NCBI GenBank assembly: GCA_016783865.1
Contig: JADHVS010000227.1
Coordinates: forward strand, 1 to 6,947
DNA length: 6,947 nt
Source of the DNA: Bacteroidales bacterium
GTDB taxonomy: Bacteria > Bacteroidota > Bacteroidia > Bacteroidales > SM23-62
Direction: 5' to 3'
Shown here: one piece after another, positions 1-6,493 of the stretch
Numbering within the stretch: position 1 is the stretch's first letter
Layout: each line of letters opens with the position of its first letter
The notes under the pieces: generated by a model
Told to the model about the DNA's origin: nothing
Seen by the model: only the letters and a program-made list of their open reading frames with translations
Database searches by the model: none
Made by a program: the position numbers and the translations under genes

Positions 1-186
1 GAATCCCGGGGTTCTAAGAATATGGACAAAGCCCTGTTTGCTGGCAGGCAATAGCAAGGGGTAAGCGCTTCCGGAAGGGAGGTAATACAGGATTGATCCC
101 CTATCAAATTTAACGAATGGCGTGTTATAATCCTGTGCCTCAAGTGATGCAGGCAGCAAAAGAATAAACAATATACTGATCCTCAT
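1..186 (-). CDS. Exported protein of unknown function, N-terminal 62 residues only (runs off left edge)
   Basis: An ATG at 186-184 opens a frame that stays open for 62 codons to the window edge, so the 3' part is missing. The first 18 residues form a classic Sec signal peptide: MRIS, a hydrophobic core ILFILLLPAS, then LEAQ with likely cleavage after A17 (Ala-Gln is a common junction in Bacteroidota exported proteins). The mature part begins QDYNTPFVKFDRGS and contains ILYYLPSGSAYPLLLP. I do not recognise a family in these 44 residues. The gene follows the propeller-like T9SS gene in the same orientation after 87 nt, so it may be the third member of a secretory operon or may start a new unit. 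There is no Shine-Dalgarno sequence before the ATG, as for the other genes here. Export is well supported by the sequence; the function is unknown. Confidence 0.72.
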   Translation of the reverse strand, partial: MRISILFILLLPASLEAQDYNTPFVKFDRGSILYYLPSGSAYPLLLPASKQGFVHILRTPGF

Positions 187-202
187 AGGTATCAAAATTT
201 AC

Positions 203-239
203 CACATTAGACACAGTAGAACACAGTAGATCTAATGTG
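203..239. repeat. 9-bp inverted repeat enclosing a 10-bp tandem duplication
   Basis: CACATTAGA at 203-211 is the exact inverse complement of TCTAATGTG at 231-239. Between the arms lie two perfect tandem copies of ACACAGTAGA (211-220 and 221-230; the first base is shared with the left arm). The element fills the middle of the 87-nt gap between the propeller-protein gene and the next exported-protein gene. On the minus strand the hairpin is followed by GGTAAATTTTGATACC, with a run of only four Ts, so it is at best a weak intrinsic terminator. It could instead be an operator or an mRNA-processing hairpin between operon members. Confidence 0.6.
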
Positions 240-273
240 AACTATGTGCTTATTGTGGTGGTTATTTCATATT

Positions 274-1902
274 TTAAAGAACAACCAGTTTCTCCCTTGC
301 CAGAATCCGGCCTTTTCGTTCCACCGCCAGCAGGTAAATCCCAGCATACAGCGCCGATACATCCACTTCAGTCTCTTTCCTGAAATCCCTTGTCAGGATC
401 TTCCTCCCGAACAGATCATACAGGATCAGCTTCCCGCCTCCGATTGCGTTTCCTCCTATTACATCCTTCAATCTGACCTGCACTTTCTCTGCGGCCGGAT
501 TAGGGAAGATATGCAACCGGTATCGCTCTTCAGTTCCGGCCGGTTCGCCATATCCCGTGATGATATCGCAATCGCAATCGATGGTATCGGTGAGGATGGG
601 GAAGGGACATAAACTATCGTATACAAAGGGAAATGAATACAGCGAATCATACTGGAGGTCGCTGTTGACTTTTATCGCCAATCCATCCACCTCAGTGTAG
701 GAGGACTCCGGGGGGCAATAGCCTGTGATCAAAAACTTCCCGTCAATCGATGAGGTGATACATTCATTGTATACCGAACCCGTATCATTTTCTAAAGAAA
801 CAAGAACATTAAAAGCCGTATCCGTCTTAAAAAGCCCTAAAACTCTTGGAGGACCGCCTGTTAAATTATGAGAAATCTTTGCTGCTTGAATAAGTGCGCC
901 ATCTGCCGTTGTTTTTAGGCCCAACAACATATTGACAATAGTATCAGTTTGGAGAGTCGTTTCATACAATAAGTTCCCGGAAAAATCAAACTTTCCGTTA
1001 TATGCCGAAAAATGAACAAAAGTACTTGATCTTTGTTTTGATAAAATATAATCATATCCTACAGCAAAATACTTATCAAGATATTCTATGGTATTCGGGA
1101 TTACTCCTTCATGATTGGTATCAAGATAAAGAGGTCTGATCCATTGGCCATTCCCAAGACTATCGACTTTCACAAGCATATGCTGCAGGCGCCACATAGT
1201 TGGATTCAGTGTGTCTAAGGGGAAATAACAACTTCCGGAAAAGAGATAACCCTGATCACTGGTTATAATAAAGTCTTCCACAAGCGGATCGCCGATATTC
1301 GGATGTGTGCCGGGGGGAACAATATAAAAACTTGATAGGTTATTTCCTGCGGTATCAATTATCCACAGCTTATCAGCTTTATATCCTTGCGGGGCTGCAT
1401 ACCTGGTATACAGTGCATAATTCCCATCCGGCTTAATCTTAACCCTGTATCCATAGTTCATATTGAAATACCGGATTACTTTACACCACACCTTCTCTCC
1501 ACAGGCATTTAAACGCATAATGAAAACATCACCCCACTCATCATATTGATTTATTTGTCCAGTGAGTATTATTTCTCCATTTTCATCAATGTCAAAAGAA
1601 GCTAAATAAATTAATATATCAGCATTATATAAGGACTTTGACCATAAAATGTTTCCGTTGATGTCTGTTTTAACTAACCAAATAAAATAATCATTCGGTG
1701 TTTCAGAGCTTGCATTTATACCCACTACATATCCATGGTCATATGATGATTTCGCTGAATAGATTATATCAAACCGATCAGGAATCCCATAGGTTCTCTG
1801 CCAGATCTCATTCTTTTGGGCGAAACAAGGAAGGTTATTTATTCCTGAAAGAACAAATACTAATATAGCAATTGCCTTAATATTCATTGACAAGCGGCTC
1901 AT
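274..1902 (-). CDS. Secreted propeller-like repeat protein with T9SS type A sorting domain
   Basis: The protein has 542 aa. A signal peptide covers residues 1-29: a hydrophobic stretch after MNIKA, ending CFAQ. About seven repeats of 43-50 residues follow (48-92, 101-145, 152-194, 209-259, 270-317, 326-373 and 381-424). Each has a D(Q/G)GY-like turn with a G, then a strand and turn resembling LVKTDINGNILW, as at residues 76-87. This pattern is typical of delta-60/propeller-like repeats in Bacteroidota surface proteins. Residues 460-542 form a T9SS type A tail with IFPNPA at 465-470, LYDLFGR at 494-500, and the GIYLL and closing KLVVL strands. The start at 1902 overlaps the upstream stop as ATGA, which points to translational coupling. 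Met6 (codon 1885-1887) is an alternative start that gives an equally good signal peptide. Export and the sorting tail are well supported. The propeller fold is inferred and the ligand or role is unknown. Confidence 0.9.
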   Translation of the reverse strand: MSRLSMNIKAIAILVFVLSGINNLPCFAQKNEIWQRTYGIPDRFDIIYSAKSSYDHGYVVGINASSETPNDYFIWLVKTDINGNILWSKSLYNADILIYLASFDIDENGEIILTGQINQYDEWGDVFIMRLNACGEKVWCKVIRYFNMNYGYRVKIKPDGNYALYTRYAAPQGYKADKLWIIDTAGNNLSSFYIVPPGTHPNIGDPLVEDFIITSDQGYLFSGSCYFPLDTLNPTMWRLQHMLVKVDSLGNGQWIRPLYLDTNHEGVIPNTIEYLDKYFAVGYDYILSKQRSSTFVHFSAYNGKFDFSGNLLYETTLQTDTIVNMLLGLKTTADGALIQAAKISHNLTGGPPRVLGLFKTDTAFNVLVSLENDTGSVYNECITSSIDGKFLITGYCPPESSYTEVDGLAIKVNSDLQYDSLYSFPFVYDSLCPFPILTDTIDCDCDIITGYGEPAGTEERYRLHIFPNPAAEKVQVRLKDVIGGNAIGGGKLILYDLFGRKILTRDFRKETEVDVSALYAGIYLLAVERKGRILAREKLVVL

Positions 1903-4900
1903 TGAGTAATGATAAATTTAGTGGTTGCTACTGTTCTTCCATTAGTTCTCAAAGAACAAAGATAAATCCCGGATGAATAGGATTCACATCGAATGACAAG
2001 CTGATTATAATAGTGTGTGACCGGAAGTCTGACAATCCGAACACCGGATAGTGAATAGATCTCTATCTCTTTGTTTGAAAGACCATAAGTATCTCCTGAA
2101 GAATAAAACATATATTCAATAACATAATAGTCTCTTGCCGGATTAGGATAAACTTTCACCCAATGCTTGTCCGCACATTTCTTTTGAGCCTGATCATGTA
2201 GTTGTTCCCCAGCGCCAATACTCTTCAATGAATCGAATGGAAGTATGATCTGTTCCGAAAAGGTCAACTTACCGGCGGCCTGCAGTAAATTCCGCGCCAA
2301 AACACCGGGCAGAATTGTGTCGTTTTGCGCCAGTTCTTCCAGCATGAGCGTTTGTGTGCTATTCAGGTACCATGGAAAAATATTCCCGGAATCGAGCTGG
2401 GTTAATACATTGAAAAGATCAAGATATCCCTGGTGAATTTCCTGTTCTAAGTTATCCAAGATGAAGACTGATGGAATTGAAGTCAAGACAGAGTCAACGC
2501 CTGTGATCATGCCTGATTTTAAAAATATAAATGCAAGCAGGTATTTCGATGATAACGATTCATCGTTGGTGAACAGAACCTTCAGACTGTCAAGCGGATC
2601 ATTGACCAGGGAATCATGACAAAGAGAGAAGATCAGTCTGCCGAATATATGCCTTTCCATTGAATGCTTTTCCTGAATAGTGGCTTCCAATATCTCTTTT
2701 GCTGACAAGAAATAAATCCCCTCCATGATCTCTGCCTTCATGGTATCAGGCATTGGCACTAAGCGTTCATCCAGTTTATCCATCAGCGAATCCTGTTTGG
2801 CCGCCTGAGGATTGGCGACCAGAATATCCCGGAGGAAAGCGTTATTCAATACCTCCTCTTTCAGAATCGACGAATTCATCACCGAATCAGACAAGCTTGG
2901 GGACTTAAGCATTAATTCGTCATAAACCTGCAATGCTTGCGGAGGTATGCTTGTAATAACTGTGGTATTTAAAGCCGCGGTATTTCCCCCGTCTACAAGT
3001 AAATTCAGTTCCAGTGTCAGACTGTCAATTTCTTCATTCAATTCCTGTCTTGTTTCATAAAGGCTATCTCTTCCATAATCTAATTCTAATGGATCACAAT
3101 TAATCTCTGAAACGGCTATCAATCCTGTCTCTCGATAAACCTTAACCGGACTGTTTACATTAAAGGGGTAATAATTTGGATAATCTAAATAATCTGAAGG
3201 CACAACATATCTGATATTATTCTCAGCACCATTAAAAATATTATAATCACAAATGTTTTGGGCGGTAAATGTATTCCCTGCCGGATTATCCAGGGTTCCC
3301 TGATGATACGCGATGCCCATACGGGTCTCATTGATCCCTCCTTCAGGATATTCGGGTTCCTCAAGGATCACCATATCATTCAGGCAATCCGAAAAATCGT
3401 TACATCTGTAAACCAACCCTTCCCCTTCGTCGTCTCTGTTGGCGCCAAACGCTATTGTGCCATAATCGAGATCCTGGAAGGAATTTTTATAGATCTGCTT
3501 GGGATCCCCTCCGCAATAATACACATAAATGCCGATATGCCCCCGTTGCCCCTGCATACCCGGTTTCTGAAACACATTTTCGGTGATCATATTCCATTGG
3601 GTGGAATGATCAAGATAGAGTCCATAACAGGTATCCCCGGTTACATTGGGTATCTGGAAAGCATTATTTCGAATCCTCTCATATGTTATTCCACTCAGAT
3701 AGATTCCTCTTCTATTACTCTCAAACCAGGAATTTGTAATTTCAATCTGATAATCAGGATTATACCAGTTGCCGAAAGCATAAATCCCGTAATTAAGGCC
3801 AATAAAATTCTCTTGATTCGGATTCAAAGGATCCGGATTCCCTCCATCAAATGAGAACTCTGAGTTATAGGCGTAGATCCCTATAGTTTTTCTTTTTGGA
3901 GATCCGTTTTCACGGAAAGTACAATTCGAAAACCCGAAATTTTCTCCATGTGTCCCATTTACAACAACAAAATATTGAGCATAGCTCCCGTCAAGCAATA
4001 GGCCATGGGTTTCAAAAGTATCGGCAATAAAATAGCTTGCACAGTCATCGATCGTGTACGGTGCAAACACGACGGCCTGTTTGTTATCCCTGAATGTCGA
4101 ATGCCTACCCTGGATTATTCCTCCGGAATATCCGGGGTAGGTTGCCCAACCAGATCCTTCATTCCAGTCGGGTTTAAAATTCCGAATTCCCAGGCTCATC
4201 TTTTCGATCGTTGCATGATCGAGTTCCAGAACACCCTGATCCCCTAATTGGGTTTCATTTGAATTACCCCATACCTCAATCCCCTGCCAAAATTCTCCGC
4301 ATCCGGCTGTGATCCTAGGAAAGTAATTGTCCCCACCATGTACTTTTGGGGCCATGATAAGTTTCCCTCCCCTTTCAATAATGATTTTTGCATCCGGCCC
4401 CATCCATAACGTTGCTCCCAAAACAGTCACTGTAGCGCCATCCTTAATTATTAAATCGCGGTTGAAATGTCGGTCGGTTTCCCAGTGGGCTATAGGAGAG
4501 GAATAAATAATTTCCGGATTATTAGGGTCATAATTGCAATTTTCAAGGCAACCGTAATCCTCATCGTAATACCCTTCATATTTGTTCCAATCGTTGCAGT
4601 CTTCCTGGTCCTTGATCACTCCGTACGGACATCCACAATCAAATGGATCAATTTGATTTCCACCGGCATCCCTATGTATCCCCCACCAATAATAGCCGTC
4701 TTCATCTTCGTCGCTGCATAATATCTCAATCGGAATCTCTCTAAAGATTGACCCATGTAAATAGATAATATCCCCGAATTCTGTATAATTTATACCGGAT
4801 ATTGAGTAAAATTGTGATCCTCCCCAGCTGCTATTTTTAAAAATCCATTCCGTACTTTCAAGAAATGGACAAACCTCGTCCAAGACAATATCTGGGTCAC

Positions 4901-5972
4901 CTGCGCCCGTTCCATGATAAACAGTATCCCCTAATTTCGCTGTTTTATACCCGACCAATAACATAAAATGCCACATATAAGGGATATGACATGAAAGTGG
5001 ACCCATTTTAATCAAAGCGCGTTTGATATCATCATTATTATTAAAAGATAAAGAGGAGAAATCAGATATCTTGATGTATTCTGTTGGATTGTAACATAAT
5101 GAACAAGGAGGATTGTACGTTGTTTGACCTGATCCGTAATAGTATTCATAGCTAAAACAATCATCATCATGGACGCCATCATTCTTCATTTCATTGAAAG
5201 ATGACAGATGATTCCCTGGTGACAGGCAATTAAGCCCGAGATTATATGGCCCTAAACATCTCATCACCTCGAGTTCAGATAAGTCCAGATCCAGTTGATG
5301 AGTATATGTCGCTCCTTCATCATTGGAATTGAAATACAAATTTATATAAGCCTCTGTTGCAGCTACAGCTGAAAAAAACCAACATGAATAACAATTATGC
5401 TGATCGACAATGGGTGTTATCCAACCCGTTCTGTTGTCGACAATATTTTCATCTCCATCGTAATATGGTGAATTTTCATTGTTCGCGCCATGCCGGTTCC
5501 TCCAGTCAAATTCTCCGACAAGGTCAGTAATATCCGGTATATATACTCTTTTATTAATCATTTCATATACGCCACCTTTATAATAGTCAAAACCCAGTAT
5601 ATTGAATTTCACGCCAAATAATATCTCTTTCTCATAAAAATATTTCTCAACAATCCCAGTTCGACCTGCTCTCCAGTACATCTGCTCCTCCACAATCCGT
5701 TGATTCATGATATTGATCTTCACCGAATCATGTTCCCATTTAGCCTGGGCTTGAAGTTCCGTTGCATGAGAGATATAGGTTGTGTCCAGCTTCAGGCTGT
5801 CCAGATCCAGAAAGGCGCTGATGATATCGATCCGGAGTGAATCACAGATCACACCGTCCAGAAAGGTGGTTTCATCGGACGCATGAAGAGTATCAAAGGC
5901 ATTTTCAACTGTGATCAAGGGATAGCATTCAAAAACCATATAATGATTCCCGTATGTGTCAATCAGTACCAC
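1899..5972 (-). CDS. Secreted C1 (papain-like) cysteine protease / beta-helix giant with T9SS sorting domain, main reading frame
   Basis: These 1357 codons lack an export signal because the 5' part lies in another frame (6002-6172). Numbering is from the GTG at 5972. Residues 95-155 are propeptide-like (WRAGRTG, GFDYYKGGVYE). Residues about 156-410 form a papain-type domain: Q191 of the oxyanion hole and nucleophile C197 in DQHNCYSCWFF, H335 in MWHFMLLVGY and N380 in WIFKNSSWGG. Residues 419-480 are rich in Cys and Asp (DEDEDGYYWWGI, DQEDCND), resembling metal-binding linkers. Residues about 500-930 carry WQGIEVWGNS and many GIY/N-F repeats, as in right-handed beta-helices. Residues 965-1250 are mostly helical. 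Residues 1270-1357 form a T9SS type A tail (VYPNPARDYYV, IYSLSG, GIYL). The GTG is only the first possible start in this frame; the frame is open back to about 6068. The stop overlaps the next gene. Protease activity is likely if the N terminus is restored. The substrate is unknown. Confidence 0.88.
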   Translation of the reverse strand: MVLIDTYGNHYMVFECYPLITVENAFDTLHASDETTFLDGVICDSLRIDIISAFLDLDSLKLDTTYISHATELQAQAKWEHDSVKINIMNQRIVEEQMYWRAGRTGIVEKYFYEKEILFGVKFNILGFDYYKGGVYEMINKRVYIPDITDLVGEFDWRNRHGANNENSPYYDGDENIVDNRTGWITPIVDQHNCYSCWFFSAVAATEAYINLYFNSNDEGATYTHQLDLDLSELEVMRCLGPYNLGLNCLSPGNHLSSFNEMKNDGVHDDDCFSYEYYYGSGQTTYNPPCSLCYNPTEYIKISDFSSLSFNNNDDIKRALIKMGPLSCHIPYMWHFMLLVGYKTAKLGDTVYHGTGAGDPDIVLDEVCPFLESTEWIFKNSSWGGSQFYSISGINYTEFGDIIYLHGSIFREIPIEILCSDEDEDGYYWWGIHRDAGGNQIDPFDCGCPYGVIKDQEDCNDWNKYEGYYDEDYGCLENCNYDPNNPEIIYSSPIAHWETDRHFNRDLIIKDGATVTVLGATLWMGPDAKIIIERGGKLIMAPKVHGGDNYFPRITAGCGEFWQGIEVWGNSNETQLGDQGVLELDHATIEKMSLGIRNFKPDWNEGSGWATYPGYSGGIIQGRHSTFRDNKQAVVFAPYTIDDCASYFIADTFETHGLLLDGSYAQYFVVVNGTHGENFGFSNCTFRENGSPKRKTIGIYAYNSEFSFDGGNPDPLNPNQENFIGLNYGIYAFGNWYNPDYQIEITNSWFESNRRGIYLSGITYERIRNNAFQIPNVTGDTCYGLYLDHSTQWNMITENVFQKPGMQGQRGHIGIYVYYCGGDPKQIYKNSFQDLDYGTIAFGANRDDEGEGLVYRCNDFSDCLNDMVILEEPEYPEGGINETRMGIAYHQGTLDNPAGNTFTAQNICDYNIFNGAENNIRYVVPSDYLDYPNYYPFNVNSPVKVYRETGLIAVSEINCDPLELDYGRDSLYETRQELNEEIDSLTLELNLLVDGGNTAALNTTVITSIPPQALQVYDELMLKSPSLSDSVMNSSILKEEVLNNAFLRDILVANPQAAKQDSLMDKLDERLVPMPDTMKAEIMEGIYFLSAKEILEATIQEKHSMERHIFGRLIFSLCHDSLVNDPLDSLKVLFTNDESLSSKYLLAFIFLKSGMITGVDSVLTSIPSVFILDNLEQEIHQGYLDLFNVLTQLDSGNIFPWYLNSTQTLMLEELAQNDTILPGVLARNLLQAAGKLTFSEQIILPFDSLKSIGAGEQLHDQAQKKCADKHWVKVYPNPARDYYVIEYMFYSSGDTYGLSNKEIEIYSLSGVRIVRLPVTHYYNQLVIRCESYSSGIYLCSLRTNGRTVATTKFIITQ

Positions 5973-6001
5973 TCGTACCAGGCTGGAGTCGCTGAGTAAG
6001 T

Positions 6002-6172
6002 TTACTCCCCCCCTGACATTTTTAATGAATATACGGGCGTTGATCCTGAAAATGGTGTGAGAATGGTATCAGAAGAATAGGTCTGGTTGATCGTGATCAC
6101 TTGTGCGTTACCCTCTAATGCGCTGCAAATAAAGATGATCATCGCAAGGAATGATTGAATAAATGCTTTCAT
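6002..6172 (-). pseudogene. 5' fragment of the protease/beta-helix gene: signal peptide and mature N terminus, frameshifted from the main frame
   Basis: The ATG at 6172-6170 begins MKAFIQSFLAMIIF followed by ICSALEGNAQ, a textbook Sec signal peptide with cleavage after NA (before Q24). About 30 mature residues follow (ITINQTYSSDTILTPF, then STPVYSLKMSGGE) and the frame stops at TAA 6004-6002. At the G7 run the frame used by the large downstream gene takes over: reading GGG GGG GGA GTA AAC gives SGGGVNLLSDSSLVR and then VVLIDTYG, a smooth continuation. The restored protein is about 1424 aa. The TTG at 6229 would add 19 residues ahead of a perfect signal peptide and overlaps a promoter-like element, so I prefer 6172. 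I label the fragment a pseudogene only because it is out of frame here. It may be intact in reality (base-call error), phase-variable, or expressed by a -1 slip. Confidence 0.8.
6007..6013 (-). other. G7 homopolymer (coding strand) at the frameshift junction
   Basis: Seven Cs on the plus strand read as G7 in the mRNA, in the context TCA GGG GGG GAG TAA. The signal-peptide frame enters this run and ends two codons later. The long protease frame is open upstream as far as the stop at 6069-6071, so the two frames overlap across the run. Eight Gs, five Gs, or a -1 ribosomal slip on GGG would join them. Confidence 0.85.
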
Positions 6173-6491
6173 GACTGGCGGATTTTGGAAAGGTTTATCG
6201 CAAACGTTTTGAAGTGGTGTAAGGTACAAAAAAAATCAATGATAACATTAAAAAGATATTAACAATCAGTCACTTGCGGTTTTCCGTAATAAATTTGCAA
6301 AATCGATGTGTATGATGTTGTGTGTGAGGTGGATCGTAAAAGAGGAATGGTGTGCAAATTACTCGGTCGGACGCTATTTTTGATGAATGTCTGGGGAAGT
6401 TGTGTTTGCCGAACCTAGCGCAAAATTCCAGGCAAGTTTATTTTAGGAAAACTATTTACATTCGTAAATCGAAAATCGACTCAATCGTAAA
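6173..6491. other. 319-nt intergenic region between the SDR gene and the protease gene
   Basis: I find no credible gene here on either strand. It holds the possible promoter at 6227-6234 and a perfect TAnnTTTG match on the plus strand (TAAATTTG, 6290-6297), which has no plus-strand gene after it and a TTG only 13 nt upstream. A small hairpin ATTTAC/GTAAAT (6454-6459 and 6464-6469, 4-nt loop) lies 23 nt after the SDR stop and is followed on the minus strand by AGTTTTCC, so it could be a weak terminator. A repeated TCGTAAATC also occurs (6462-6470 and 6485-6493). Confidence 0.6.
6227..6234 (-). promoter_or_regulatory. Possible Bacteroidota -7 promoter element for the protease operon
   Basis: On the minus strand TTTTTTTGTACC lies 54 nt upstream of the ATG at 6172. 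It differs by one base from the Bacteroidota -7 consensus TAnnTTTG and carries the common GTACC continuation. I see no good -33 TTG at the usual 17-23 nt spacing, so this is tentative. The element overlaps an A8 run (6228-6235 on the plus strand), which is itself prone to length change. Confidence 0.3.
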
Positions 6492-6493
6492 TC
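6462..6493. repeat. Two direct copies of TCGTAAATC, 14 nt apart
   Basis: TCGTAAATC occurs at 6462-6470 and 6485-6493. An extra AATCG sits between them (6474-6478). The second copy overlaps the stop codon of the SDR gene. Arrays of AATCGTAAATC-like units occur downstream of genes in some Bacteroidota, and this may be a degenerate remnant of one. Two 9-mers in AT-rich DNA are weak evidence on their own. Confidence 0.4.

Noticed and set aside
244..612. Plus-strand open frame of 122 codons
   Set aside because: It is fully antisense to the T9SS tail region of the 542-aa protein, shows no recognisable domain, and looks like a shadow of that gene's codon pattern.
468..650. Minus-strand 60-codon frame inside the propeller-protein gene
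   Set aside because: It overlaps the same-strand T9SS gene in another frame and encodes no recognisable motif.
710..715. Two G6 runs (710-715 and 1312-1317) as further frameshift sites
   Set aside because: The reading frame and repeat pattern continue undisturbed through both, so nothing suggests a length change there.
3258..3854. Plus-strand open frame of 198 codons
   Set aside because: It lies opposite the beta-helix region, whose repeated Asn/Gly/Tyr codons leave the complementary frame open. The product is an Ile-rich sequence with no family features.
4467..4721. Plus-strand 84-codon frame with a hydrophobic stretch
   Set aside because: It is antisense to the conserved Cys/Asp-rich linker, and its hydrophobicity comes from the complement of Asp/Asn codons (GAT/AAT become ATC/ATT). 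There is no promoter or start context.
5970..5972. GTG as the true start of the protease gene
   Set aside because: It would give a T9SS cargo without a signal peptide, while a perfect signal peptide lies just upstream in another frame joined through a G run. The protein-like frame also continues upstream of the GTG (VNLLSDSSLVR).
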